The notes below the pieces were generated by a model. It had not been told where the DNA came from. It did not search any database and saw only the letters and a program-made list of their open reading frames with translations. A DNA stretch of 64,000 bases from Sternotherus odoratus (Eukaryota > Chordata > Testudines > Kinosternidae), in assembly GCA_032164245.1 (NCBI GenBank), contig JAVMKO010000007.1, positions 2,108,001 through 2,172,000 of the forward strand, given 5' to 3'. Each line of letters opens with the position of its first letter. Positions within the stretch are counted from its first letter, which is position 1. Both the position numbers and the translations under genes were made by a program. Positions 1 to 11,400 of the stretch are shown piece after piece.

Positions 1-242
1 TGGCAGAGACCCTGAGGGGGTTTTCCCCTTCCTTTACAGCAAGGGGCATTGTTCACTTGCTGGAGGATTCTCTGCACCTTGAAGTCTTTAAACCATGATT
101 TGAGAACTTCAATAGCTCAGACATAAGTGAGAAGTTTATTGCAGGAGTGGGTGTGTGAGATTCTGTGGCCTGTGTTATGCAGGAGGTCAGACTAGATGAA
201 CTTAATGGTCCCTTCTGACCTTAAAAATCTATGAATTTATGA
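1..242 (+). repeat. CR1 LINE 3' end fragment
   Basis: This is the 3' untranslated part of a CR1-type LINE in plus orientation. The text 'cagactagatga' followed by 'ggtcccttctgacctt' and a short 'atctatgaattta' tail is the usual CR1 ending, where the tail is a short tandem repeat rather than poly(A). The fragment runs off the left edge of the window and no coding part is visible. Confidence 0.8.
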
Positions 243-776
243 GCAACACATGGTCAGTGCTAGTGCTGGATTGGAATCTGACCTAGGAAAAACAATAACT
301 GGCCACAGATTTTCCAGAGATCAAAGAGTAACTAGAAGATAGCAGATGAAGAGCATATAACTGAAATTAATCATAGCCAGCCTTCTACCTGATATGCAAC
401 CACTCAGCAAGCAGATGACTCCCCTGGTGTGGAATGAGGAAATACAAAGATGCTGAAGATGGTAGAGGTGCAGGCCTAATGGTGTTCCTGCAGCACTTGT
501 AGATAAACTTCACAATGCAAGGGAGAGTGGGAATCAGAGGCCTTTACCGCCTCAGGCCTAACAGAAATTGGGGGAAGAGGAGAGCGCACTCATCAGCATG
601 GCATGTCATTCAGCTTTATTGCACGAGTATGGAATTCACGATCAGCTCCCCAGAGCACAAGCCTTGAATGGTTCTGCAGACAAAGAAATGTTTGGACGGA
701 CTTCCACCTAAGCAAAAAAAAGTTTCACCTTAGACACCCGCACTTCACTCACCATCCCTTACATGTACCTAAGAAA
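243..776. other. Non-coding stretch, no gene recognised
   Basis: AT-balanced sequence between a CR1 tail and a hairpin retroelement. I see no splice-bounded open frame, no RNA gene and no clear repeat. The short open frame at 603-824 runs into the neighbouring repeat and has no recognisable protein features. Confidence 0.5.
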
Positions 777-787
777 TATTTTGAAAG

Positions 788-933
788 CTTCAAGAATAGC
801 AGCCGTGTTAGTCTGTATCTGTAAAGAAAGCGTAGATTCTATGCATCCGATGAAGTGGGCTATAGCCCACAAAAGCTTATGCTGAAATAAACTAGTTAGT
901 CTCTAAGGTGCTACAAGTATTCCTCGCTTTCTT
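788..933 (+). mobile_element. Short hairpin retroelement, family A (Penelope-derived, retrozyme-like)
   Basis: A 146-bp element flanked by the perfect 11-bp duplication tattttgaaag (777-787 and 934-944). It begins with 'agcagccgtgttagtctgtat' type sequence and ends 'gctacaagtattcctcgc'. In the middle (847-884) is a stem-loop with GTGGGC/GCCCAC arms. The motif after the stem is AAAA instead of GAAA and the base at the would-be cleavage position is G, so any hammerhead activity is probably lost here. The variable-length target duplication fits target-primed retrotransposition and not a cut-and-paste transposon. Confidence 0.75.
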
Positions 934-944
934 TATTTTGAAAG

Positions 945-1239
945 GTGTAATTTCCCTTTCTGAAGAAAAATGGGACTTTGAGAAAGGAGTCCAAGCGCAT
1001 GTTGACTTTGTGACAGAATATCCCCAAATCCCCCACCCCATCACAACAGAACGTGGCGGTTAAAAGACAGACACCGTCATCCTGTGACTCTCCAGTTCTT
1101 GCAAAGGAGGCTGGAGACATACAACAAGGTATTCATTTCATACCTCATGGTGGAGAATGTACCCATGGTAAAAAGGACTGGTTGGTTCTTTTCTAGTGAA
1201 GCTGCTAGTGGGAATTGGATATACTTATTTAACCTTTAA
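945..1239. other. Non-coding stretch
   Basis: No gene or clear repeat is recognised. The minus-strand open frame at 911-1120 overlaps the hairpin element and resembles no family known to me. Confidence 0.45.
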
Positions 1240-1760
1240 TGACTTCATGTCTGGGATCCTTGTCGGGGTTGAAGTCCGAAGCTGGCAACAGGGCCCAGCA
1301 GCGAGAGTCAACAGCTGTGTCACCCAATGGTGAGAGTCAATGGCCGGGGGTAGGGGAACTCAAGCCTTTCCTGCTTCACCAGGTTCCAATCCCTGAGCCA
1401 CTTCCTATCCCGGCTTCAGTTTCACTGATGCTGCCGGTCTGAGTCTGGATTCCCCCCGGAGTTCTCTCTGTTCATGCTCCGAAGGGTTTTCCTCTATCAG
1501 TCATGGCCCGTCATTTCCACCCCGGTGGATGAAGGGCCTGCAGTGGCTTGGTGGTTGGGCCTGATCCCAGGCATGTGGAGCCCCGGTGGCATCTCCTCCG
1601 GAGCTTAGGTGAGGCTGAACTGAGCGGCTCCCTTTTGAGCCCCGCCTCCACTGTGAGCATGCCCAGCGGGGCCTTCCTGGACCCAGAGCTGCTCCTTAAC
1701 CCTCAGTTCACCAGTGTGGAGCTTGTGCATCCCGTCACAGCCCTGTAGACACCGAGCGGG
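1240..1760. repeat. GC-rich repeat-like block, possibly decayed LTR
   Basis: A GC-rich block with phrases such as 'cacttcctatcccggcttc' and 'gcatgcccagcggggcc', resembling GC-rich LTR sequence seen in reptile LTR elements. No TG/CA termini, TATA box or target duplication could be fixed, so the class is uncertain. The short open frames inside are not conserved proteins that I recognise. Confidence 0.3.
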
Positions 1761-2029
1761 AGTCTGAGGAGAGTGTCTCTCAGGGAAGCAACCAAGGAGG
1801 AGAATATTCAAGATTCATCCTCAAACATTCAAATAAATCCCGTGTCAGATCCCCAACAACCATGACGTTACAAACATTCAAAAAATATGCCTTTTTTTAA
1901 TTTGATTTTTGTACCTTTATGAAGAAGCCTCATAAACCCAGTTGTGTGCAGTCATTCCAGGGTCAAATATAGACCTTGATACACATTCAAAACCACAGGA
2001 GCTTCTTACCCACTCCTCTTCCCTGGCGT

Positions 2030-2620
2030 GCAGGGATCTGCCAATCTATCATCCTCTCATCCATCTATTGTCTCCCTCCCTTCCCGTCCCTTCAGACATA
2101 GTCTCCTGCCTCATTTGCATTCTCCCTACAGGCTCCCACACTGCCTTCTGTCCTCCACATTCTGCCCCCTACATTCATCTAGTCCCATATTTTCCCTCAC
2201 ATTCTCCTCTCTCTACCATCAGCTAAACGCCCTGTATTCACTCAGTCTCCCCATTTCAACTCCTATAATCTCTTTCCTTGTTCCCCATCACCCAGTCTGC
2301 CTCTTACCCCCCCACAGTAGCATCACCCAGTCTCTTCCTGCAATTCACATTCTACTATCCTCCCTCAATCACTTCTTGCACCCCATTCCCCACCCACAGC
2401 CTTTCTGATCCTCACATTTCCATTCCACACTCTCCCCATGTGCCCCACTCATTGTCTCTTCTGCTTCTCACATTCCTCTGCCCTGCCCGAGTCTAGTGCT
2501 GCATCCCACATTCCCTATATCCCTACTCTACCTCACATTTCCTCATCACTTCCAAGCTTCCCTCTTGTTCCTCCCGTCACTTCCTCCTGCAGGTCACATT
2601 CCTCTGTCTCCTTGCAGTTT
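2030..2620. repeat. Pyrimidine-rich degenerate tandem array (CACATTCC-type)
   Basis: About 590 bp of C+T-rich sequence in which 'cacattc' or 'cacattcc' recurs every 30-90 bases (for example near 2154, 2198, 2347, 2415, 2467, 2508, 2536 and 2591), separated by 'cctcccttc' and 'cccagtct' variants. It looks like an old minisatellite. The plus-strand open frames here, up to 126 codons and Ser/Pro/His-rich, are by-products of the low complexity. Confidence 0.55.
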
Positions 2621-2740
2621 TCTGTCCAAGCACATATTTGCCTAAGTGCTTTAAAGAGTCACAGAATAGGATGCCTGGTAGTGTAAGGATAAGGCCTTTG
2701 TCTGAAGCCACATTGTAGGACCTAAAGCCTAAGGGCTTCA

Positions 2741-2838
2741 TCTTCATCTGGGGATTGGTCCTGCTTTGAGCAGGGGGTTGGACTAGATGACCTCCAGAGG
2801 TCCCTTCCAACCCTGATACTCTATGATTCTATGATTCA
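2741..2838 (+). repeat. CR1 LINE 3' tail
   Basis: Canonical CR1 ending in plus orientation: 'ggactagatgacctccagag' continues into 'gtcccttccaaccctgata' and two copies of the 8-nt tail 'ctatgatt'. Only the 3' end is present, as usual for 5'-truncated LINE copies. Confidence 0.92.
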
Positions 2839-3610
2839 ATTCGATTAAAAGAGCAGCCGAGCAGCAGCCATTATCTGAGAAGCAGGAAGTCACATCCTCA
2901 CATTCCATTAAAACAATGTAATATCAGGCTGTTAAGAAGGAAACCCCATCCTAATGGTCCTCATGATCACCAGATAAAGAAACCGATCTTAAGATGGTTA
3001 AAGAAAACTGAGTTTGATAGACTCTGTCTGTCAAGAAATCACTTCTCACTAGTTGTGGTTGTAAAATCCTCATATCTTTATTGTTTTCGCAGGATGGTCC
3101 CCAATTCCCTATTGTTTATCTATATGGTCTCTGTCTGGTCTCTGTTACATAATTAATTTTGCTGGGTGTAAATTAATTAAGGTGGTTGGCTATGATTGGT
3201 TAGAGAATTTTGTTACACTGTGTTAGGATTGGATAGTAAAATTTTAGTATAACGATTGGTTACGGTACAGGTAAAAAAGGACTCAAGTTTCACTATATAA
3301 ACTGGGGTCCAAAAGGAAGTTCTCTGGGATCCAACTCCAGGACACAGACCCAAAGATAAGAGCTGCCAGACCTCAACACTGCCAATAGCACTGTGCAGAA
3401 ACTGGAGTCCCCCAGATGGACCTGATCCTGACTGGCCTTCAAGGAAATAATCAGAGAGGTAGCCGTGTTAGTCTGGAATAGCAGAGGTACAAAGAGTCCT
3501 GTGGCACCTTAAAGACTAACTATAAAGTACTGAAGCATAAGCTTTCGTGGGCTAATACCCACTTCGTCATATGCAAGCAGTGGAAGTGTTCGCACTTCCA
3601 CTGCTTGCAT

Positions 3611-3648
3611 CCGACGAAGTGGGTATTAGCCCACGAAAGCTTATGCTT
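3611..3648 (+). ncRNA. Hammerhead-ribozyme-like motif, tandem unit 1
   Basis: Seen: CCGACGA, one extra A, a 5-bp GTGGG/CCCAC stem, GAAA, then AGC-TTAT-GCT, which can form a 3-bp helix with a 4-nt loop, then T at the position before cleavage. The hammerhead consensus is CUGANGA...GAAA...UH. Deviations are U4 to C, an extra A between A9 and helix II, and no strong helix I. It may be a decayed ribozyme or only a look-alike hairpin. Confidence 0.4.
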
Positions 3649-3669
3649 CAACACTTCCACTGCTTGCAT

Positions 3670-3707
3670 CCGACGAAGTGGGTATTAGCCCACGAAAGCT
3701 TATGCTT
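3670..3707 (+). ncRNA. Hammerhead-ribozyme-like motif, tandem unit 2
   Basis: Same core as the unit 59 bp upstream, including CCGACGA, GTGGG/CCCAC stem, GAAA and the GC-TTAT-GC mini-helix. The intervening 'acacttccactgcttgcat' segment repeats the sequence found before unit 1. The identity of the two cores suggests a recent tandem origin or selection during copying. Confidence 0.4.
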
Positions 3708-4084
3708 CAAAACTTTATAGTTAGTCTTTAAGGTGCCACAGGACTCTTTGTTACCTCTTCAAGGAAATGTTCATCTTTCTTATTGGGAGGAAGGAGCACT
3801 TTCTGTGTAGCGTGTGCAGTCTGGTTTTGTTGATTGTTAATAAATAGAGGTTATGTAGGATATTACTGTGTAAGGCTTTTTCACTGGTAAAAAGTCCCAA
3901 ATACCTGCAGAAGTAGTATACACTTGTATATCTATTTCCCCTATGCATTGGGAAAGGGTGTGGATACTTAAATTGACTAGGTTAGTTATACCCTGAGCCC
4001 TACGAATTGGGTACGGGTAGGTGCTTTTCACCCAGAGCCCTACGGACTGGGAAAAGGTGGGGTGCATGAATGTGTGTGGGTAAC

Positions 4085-4960
4085 AGTTGAGTAAGACCAT
4101 GGGAAAGTGAAGCAGCCAAGGCCAGCCTCAATCCGACCCCTATCATAATGTGCCCCCCCGTGTCTGTGTTCATTATGGGTCGAGTTTGTGGTATGGTCCC
4201 AGTTGAATAAACTAAGGTTCAGCCTATGAAGCTGAGAAACAGTATTTCCTCATTCATCTCAAACAGAAACACAGACAGGGCCATTCTGGGTCACACCTGC
4301 ATCGTAAGTGGAGATCTCACACAACCTTCGACTCCTACCACGCTCCATAGTCAAAGTCTCCTCCATTGTGTTTGGCAGCTGGTAGAGTGCAGCAGTGAAG
4401 TGTATAGGTGGTATATAGGGACACCAGCTCCTCTCTATATGTATTATCCCCCAGAGTGTCAACTCTAAATCTACTTCTAGGATCCTTAATGGATCAAATA
4501 ACGGCTCAGGTGTTAAAATTGAGAGAGTGGGTTTCTCATAAAGGAACCCCTAAAAATGAAGAGTAATAAGGCAGAACATGGGATTTCCCCAGTTCATAAT
4601 CTGCTCAAGAAATAAAAGGAAAAGCTCAGATGGTAGAATATGGGCATCCTGTGCCAGACTTTTGAAAAATTAGTTAACTGAGAATAAGAAAGGTGATTCA
4701 AATCCCACAGTCAGTTCAGATCAATGTATGTATGCACGTGTACACACAGGATGCTGGTGGAGCTCAGATATAGATTTAAAATTATTCCTCCCTGCCCCAC
4801 ACAGTGTCACTGAGTGGTTCCCCTTGATAGGGTGCTAACGATATATGGCTTCTGTGTTGGAAACACCACCTTCTTCCCCACCTCTGTTCATATGTACTAA
4901 CCTTGAGAGTGTCACTTCTTCCATAATGGGATCTTTAATTTCTACAAACAAGTGACTGAA
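4085..4960. other. Non-coding stretch
   Basis: Sequence downstream of the LTR-like repeat. 4141-4230 could still be LTR-internal sequence but I found no primer-binding site or coding frame. Nothing else recognised. Confidence 0.4.
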
Positions 4961-4969
4961 GAAAGTCCC

Positions 4970-5945
4970 ACAAAACTGAAACACACAGTGAGCATTTATA
5001 TTTATACACCACCGACAGGAGAGTGTGAGCGGGGTCCTAATGTGGAGTCAGCTGTGGTTACTCAATTAGGGTGAGCTGCAAAGAATGGGGCAGACAATCC
5101 CTATAAGCCTGATGGATATTCCAATACCTAGATTTACCAAACCAGCGCAAAACAGCTTCTTTATTACCTTATTGCTTACTCAGAAGTCCAAACAATGCAG
5201 TTCCCTTAAAGTGATCCAGCCTCAGGCCTCCATTCAGGTAGCCACATCAATAAGATTTACAGAATTTTTCATCATATTTCATCATATAAAAGAAAAGTTT
5301 CTACCAATCCCAAAGGATCGGATACATTACTGCCCAGGTTACTGAATTTTCCAGATCTTACCCAAATACACGCTACAGCCAATTTTTATTAACTGAAATT
5401 TAAAGGTTTATTTATGAAAAGAAAGTTGTGAGTTAAAATTGGTTAAAGGAAACAATTCCACATAGTAATGGCAAAGTTCTTGGCTCAGGCTTGAGGTAGT
5501 GATGGAATAAAGTGCTGGCTTAAGTCAAGTCTCTGGAGTACATTCACAGCTTGGATGAGTTATTCAGTCCTTTGTTCAGAGCTTCAGTTTGTAGCAAAGT
5601 TCCTCCAGAGGTAAGAAGCAGGATTGAAGACCAAGTGGAGGTGTGTCCAGGGCCTTTTGTAGATTTTGCCATGTGGAGGGCATCTGATTGTTCTTACTGT
5701 GGAAAATTACAGCAACAAGATGGAGTTTGGAGTCACAAGTCCATGCCCAATTTCCCTCAGTCATTGCAGGAAGCCATTACCTCCAGACAGCACGTTTACA
5801 TGACAGTGCACTCAGTATAGATTGGCGTCTCCCATGGTCCATGGTCAACCAAGCATTTCTTGATGAACCACTTAATTCAAATAATCCCACCCCAAGATGT
5901 GCTGGGTCTGAGTGTTATCTTGTGGGCATAACCCCGTGAGCAAAC
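4970..5945 (-). repeat. Possible decayed LTR in minus orientation
   Basis: On the minus strand, 'ttaataaaaattggctgtag' (around 5385) gives an AATAAA signal, and the A/T-rich strip at 5390-5460 resembles that at 7680-7735 in the better defined LTR further right. Termini and target duplications are not visible, so this is a weak call. The open frames inside show no protein family. Confidence 0.3.
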
Positions 5946-6049
5946 ATTTGAAATCCAAGCATAGAGTCAATACCTAACTTCAAATACAAAAATGATACAT
6001 GTATACAGACAGCATAATCGTAACCAGAAAATCATAACCTTGTCTTAGA

Positions 6050-7320
6050 CACCTCACTTGACAACCTTTGTACAATATTTGCTGCAAATATATAACAGTG
6101 GTTGCAATAATGATCATATCATCATATTTAAACTGATACCATCACAGTGCTACTCATTTTGGCAACAACAGTGTGCAATGGACAAACTGTGTCAAGAAAC
6201 TCCCTGCCCCAAAGAGCTCACACTCTACTCAAGGAGAGTTTCAAATCATATGACAAAAGACTTTACAATGAAACCCTACATCAAATGTGAATTATGTCCT
6301 GACAAGATTTTTTTTAAAAAAGATTTTTTCTCCCTCTTAAAAGTATTTCCTCCACCTTTAAACAATTTTAGCCCCTCAGTGTCTTCCTTCTCCTCTTATT
6401 TCCCTCTTGCCCCTCACATTAACATCCCAACCAAGTCTCCCCCTTCTACATCTCATCTAATGCCCTCACCCACCTCCAGCACCTCAGTGTAAGGATCTGA
6501 CCCTATTTTCATGGTAACCCCCCAAGGAGGAGATGTTTGTAGCACCCTCAATGTGGGAACAGAGGACTGCAAACAAGAGTTGACTGGCTCTAATCAACAC
6601 CTGAGCTTTGCAATAATCAAATTATGGTAAGTCTAGAGCAAAGTACTGTACACATTCATAATGAGACCACCTGCACAGCCCCGAAAACGCTCTTCTGTTT
6701 AAAGTAAAAATACGAATTTCCACTCAGCTCACACAAGATGAGACATTCAGGCCCAGGCTCTGGCTGCTATAGATTAAATAATAATTAAAACAGATTTACA
6801 GCTGCTTTTTTATTTTTCATAGCATACCAGTGAAAGTCAAATGCCAGAACGGACACAAAGCCGGATTTATTGCTTATACCGCCATTCGACCAAACACTTG
6901 CAGTAAACAACCTCCTGCTGGGTTGGGAGAGGTAAATTATCATGGGATTTGAAACTGCTGATTGTCTTAGATTTAGCACAACTTCTCCAAACAGATATAT
7001 TTATGTACAACACAAGCACAGCTCATACAACCAGCATTTGTTTTGGCTCATCTCAGATAGAGACTCAGAGACATTTGCATGTATATTATAAAAATAACTT
7101 GCTTTGTATATTTTTCCTTCATATCAGAGAGATGCCAGTTGCTGTGCAGCAAATCTAAACAAGACACTCTTTATGGTTGAACTTAACCAATTAATCCTAT
7201 TCACTTGTGTGGGTGTTTTTTCCCCATTGCCTACTCAATGCCTCTGCTGGAGCTAATGTTGTGAAGTATTGCTGTATAAATTGTCATTCCCGCTCTGAAA
7301 TAATGTGAATTTAAAGCACC
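6050..7320. other. Non-coding stretch with a C/T-rich strip and a possible MIR-like remnant
   Basis: 6175-6240 includes 'ccctgccccaaagagctcac', a phrase typical of old MIR/L3-like tails. 6340-6490 is pyrimidine-rich and resembles the array near 2.0-2.6 kb. No gene is recognised; the 144-codon open frame at 6058-6492 reads through both and is not credible. Confidence 0.4.
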
Positions 7321-8303
7321 TGTCAAGGCTGAGTCCCCACTCTGGCACTTCGAGTGCAGAAGGTGGGGGCCCGCAAGGATTCTAAAAATTAATACTGGCC
7401 ACTCCATGCTTGTTATAAACTCCCACGGTTACAACTTTTCTCTTACCTTGGATCGGTAGATGCTTCCACCACCCAAGTGCAGAACACTCTTGAGAACCTG
7501 GGAAGGCGCACTTGGGAATTCCTTCCTGTGGGGTAGGTACTCTCAAGCCCTTTCACATACACACACCCCTTTGAGGAAGAGCTGAAAAGGGGGGGGGGGG
7601 AGAATTCAGCTGTTGCCACCAGTTAATTAAACAACATGTGCACAAACCTCTTAAGACACAAAAATCCAAATCTGTTCTTAAAAAAAGGTAAATTTTATTA
7701 ATACAGTAAAAAGCTAAAAAGAAAATACATCTGGGAACTCAGGCTATTCCTAGATTGTAAAAGAGCAATTACAAGGATTAAGCACCCAGAATAGCTTTCT
7801 TGAGGTTCAGCTTAAAGGTTACCAGCAAAACAAAAGCACCTGGGGTGAGCACAGAAGAGTCCACAAACCATAAAGAAATAAAAGGAATAAACCTAATCGT
7901 GTCTCCCTAGACATTTCCTGATCTACTTACATATCTGGGGTTTTAAATGAGTAGTTTCTAGTATGATACGGATGATTTTTTTATATTTGACCCAAGCTTC
8001 TTACAGCATAATTCTGTCCTGTCCACCTCTCCCTGGAGAACCACCACAGACAGACAAAAGGAGAGTTTTTTTCTCCATTTTAAAAAGTTCTAGCCTTCCC
8101 ATTGGCTCTTTTGGCCAGGTGCCCACTCACTTCCTTTTACTTCTGCATAGCAGTGAAACTTTTTAACCCTTTATAAGTAGAGCAATTAGAGAACAGGTAC
8201 TGAGAGGGATCTTGATAGCTATTGGCTGGCTAGGTGTCCAACCTAGCCACCCCGCTTCATTCATCACATGCTGTTGGCCAGCCTGGTTCAGGTCGGCTTG
8301 ACA
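7321..8303 (-). mobile_element. LTR of the minus-strand gypsy element (its 3' LTR)
   Basis: A 983-bp block with matching ends TGTCA...TGACA (7321-7325 and 8299-8303), the usual LTR TG...CA form with a 5-bp inverted repeat. It lies directly beyond the RNase H end of the decayed pol gene on the minus strand, the expected place for the 3' LTR. The purine-rich minus-strand segment next to 8303 ('ccagaaagaaatctgagc') could be the polypurine tract. No second LTR is found to the right. Confidence 0.7.
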
Positions 8304-8460
8304 CCAGCTCAGATTTCTTTCTGGAGGTCTAGGAAAACAGAGTCAATAAGATACATGCACCTTTAATTTTACTACTAATTTTACTACTAATTACATGAAG
8401 AACTAAACAGTATGTGTCACATTTCAAGGACTACAATGACTTTGAATACAGGGACATTTT
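8304..8460 (-). other. Gap between RNase H end and 3' LTR of the gypsy element
   Basis: Short non-coding strip inside the element. It includes a doubled 'actaattttactactaatt' phrase. It probably corresponds to the untranslated end of the internal region. Confidence 0.4.
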
Positions 8461-11400
8461 TACCCGGCTGATTCTGGGAAACCTTCCCAGGAGAGTGCAT
8501 CAGCCACTTCATTAGAGGCTCCTGAAATGTGTTGTATCTCAAAATCAAAGTCTTGAAGAGCTAAACTCCACTGAATACGTTTTTTGCTAGTTTCTTTGAC
8601 TGTGTGAAGCCACTTCAGTGCAGCATGGTCAGTCTGCAAGTGGAAACGCCATCCCCAAATGTATGGAAGGAGCTACTCCAGAGCACACACAATGGCGTAA
8701 CGTTCTTGTTTTGAGACTGACCAGTGGCTTTCCCTCTCACAAAGATTTTTGTTGAGAAACACAACGGGATGGAATTGTTGATCTGATCCTTCCTGCATTA
8801 AAACTGCTCCTGCACCACGCTTGGATGCATCTGTGGTTACAACGTAAGGTTGGTCGAAGTCCTAGGCCCTTAGTACAGGTGTAAAGGCTGCCTTAAGCTG
8901 ATTGAAGGCTTTCTGACACTTTTCAGACCACTGAACTGCATTTGGCTATTTTTTCTGGGTTGGATCAGTCAATGGGGTGGCAATTTGGCTATAGTGTGGT
9001 ACAAATCATCTGTAATACCCAAGAAGGATTGGACCTGCTTCTTTGTCTTAGGGACAGGCCAACATTGGATTGTAGGGGGATGATAATTGAGGCCTATTTA
9101 GGCCTACTTTACATTTTTTGGCCTTAATGGTTAATCCTGCCTCCCTTATACATTGGAAGATAGCTTGGCGGTATTTCAGGTATTCTGCCCATGAATATAT
9201 ACACCAAATCATCAAGGTAAGTGACTGCAAATTCCCCCAATCCAGCTAGACGGTTATCAGTCTCAGAAGGTGGCATTTCACAGCTGGAAAGGGGGGCACA
9301 TGGCCTTGATCTCCCTTTCTATTGCGGTTTTGGCTTGAGGAGCCATCCAGTAGGGTTGGGCTCTAATTGGGCGAGCATCACCTGTGTCAATGGAGTGGTA
9401 CGACTGTTCTATCCATCCTGGGGTGGCTGAAAACATTGGCACGACGCTGGTGCACAGCTCCTGGATTTGTTGTTTCTGCTTACATCCAAGGGTTATGGAA
9501 TGGCTCACCTCTTTTATGCCACCATTGTTTTTCCCTTCATAGTAGATTTCTTCAGGCCGCTCAGTATCATCTCTCTCCGGGTCTATAAACTGGAGAACCT
9601 TGATTTCTTGGGAATAAAAGGGCTTTAGAGAGTTAACATGATTTACTTTAGGCTATTTAGGTTTTAGGGTATTTAAGTTTTAGGGTAAGGTCTAGGAACA
9701 CTATGAGGTAATTAACAGCTCCCAGGTGCTCTCAGACCATAAATGGCCTCTCCCATAACGTTTCCATCTTATTGGCCTGTAGTGCTTTCAGGACCATGAC
9801 TTGGTCACCTACTTTTAAGGAACGCTCTCTGTCATGTTTACCATGCAAAGCCTTTTTCTCTTGCTGAGCATCCTGTAGGTGAGCAAGGGCTAGAGAGTTT
9901 TTGAAGGTGTTTTGCAGGTTGGTTACAAAGTCCAAAATGTTAGTTCCTGGAGGAGATATAATCTCCTCCCATTGCTACTTCACCAACTGTAATGGCCCCT
10001 TAACTTTGGGGCCATACACAAGTTCAAATGGTGAAAAGCCCAAACTGGGATGTGGTACATACAGCCCTGTAGGCAAAGAGCAACTGCTGCAACACTAGGT
10101 CCCAGTCACTGGAGTTCTTGTTCATGAATCTATATATCATGGCCCCCAAAGTTCCATTAAACTTCTCCACTAGGCCATTTGTTTGATGGTGGTAAGGGGG
10201 TAGAAACCAAGTGGTTCACCCCATGAAATTCCCGAAGACATTTCATGGTCCCTGCCAGGAAATTAGTTCCTGAATCCATAAGGATCTCTGAGTGCCAGGA
10301 AATTAGTTCCCAAATCCATAAGAATCTCTGAGGGCCAACCTACCCTGGCAAAAATGTCTTCCAATGCCTAGCTCATGCTTTTACCCCTGCTGTTGCTTAG
10401 AGCTATGGCTTCCAGCCCTCGGGTGGCAAAATCCATGAAGGTCAGTATATACTGCTTGGACCCAAAATATTCACAGAAACTCGCTGAAATGGAACCTCAA
10501 TTATGGGGAGTGGCTGGTGAGGGGCCTTGACCTGGTCTTGGGGCTTTCCCACCCTCTGGTACCCCTCACAAGACCGAACATAGGTAGAAACCTCCTTGCC
10601 CATCCCTCCCAGTGGAATGACTTTCCCAAATGGTCTTTGGTCCCAGCATGGCCACTAAAGTGATCGTGGGCTAAGCTCAAGAGCTTTTCCCTATACTTAG
10701 TTGGAACTACCAACTGTCTCTGAGGATTCCAGTCTTCCTTGTGCTCACCAGACAGGGTCTCCTTGTACAACAAACCTGGACCTATTGGAAGAGCTAAGAG
10801 GTGGTGGGTGCTGATTGCTCCACCAGTTCCAATTCTTGGGCTGGTTCTGGCTGGGTCCCAGGAACTGAATCTATAACTCCTGCCACAGACTCTGGTCTGG
10901 GGTCTGGTTCCATCACCAGGAGGCTCAGGAATGGAGTTGGGTGTGGAGGCCTGTTTAGCCTGGCTGCGGGTGACTATCCCCATCCATTTTATTAGCCTCA
11001 CATGGTTGGCTAAGTCTTCTCCCAGCAGCATGGGAATGGGATAATCGCCTCTAGACTGCATAATTCCATATTTCTGAGCAGTCCTTCTACTGGACAGGCA
11101 ACGTGGCTGAAGGCAAGTCAAAAGAGTTGGCCTTAAAGGCTTGCACTGTCACTTGGGCCTCTGGGTTGATGAATTTAGGGTCTACCAGGGATTGGTGGAA
11201 AGCGGACACCTGTGCCACAGTGTCTCTCCTGGCAGTAATCTCCCTCCCACCCACACTCACCGTTTCCCTTCACTCTGGGTTTTTTTGCGGGGCATCTGGG
11301 CCTGAAGGTTCTCGTTGGGACTCTGGGGTGATACGTTGCAGTCGACGGGTGCTCTTGGGGCAGTTGGCCTTCACTTGCCCCAGCTCATTACATTTAAAGC

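Larger units (their letters stand above)
3449..3756 (+). mobile_element. Hairpin retroelement, family B, with one inverted and two tandem hammerhead-like units
   Basis: A 308-bp insertion flanked by the perfect 12-bp duplication cttcaaggaaat (3437-3448 and 3757-3768). It starts 'aatcagagaggtagccgtgt' and ends in the sequence 'ggactctttgttacct'. It holds three copies of a GTGGG/CCCAC stem-loop followed by GAAA: one on the minus strand (3533-3570) and two in direct tandem on the plus strand (3611-3648 and 3670-3707, period 59). A tandem arrangement is what one expects if the copy was made from a multimeric or circular RNA template. Confidence 0.8.
2930..4084 (+). mobile_element. Solo LTR-like repeat (ERV/LTR type) split by a hairpin retroelement
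   Basis: Promoter-like features are in LTR order: three 'attgg' inverted CCAAT motifs (about 3196-3262), a TATATAA box at 3294-3300, and an AATAAA signal at 3839-3844. The boundaries are inferred from a possible TGTTA...TAACA pair and are uncertain. No gag, pol or env reading frame is attached, so it is read as a solo LTR. It is interrupted at 3449-3756 by a younger element. Confidence 0.5.

Noticed and set aside
10501..11121. 206-codon minus-strand open frame as a host gene
   Set aside because: It is a piece of the decayed gypsy protease-integrase region and is frameshifted relative to the adjoining domains.
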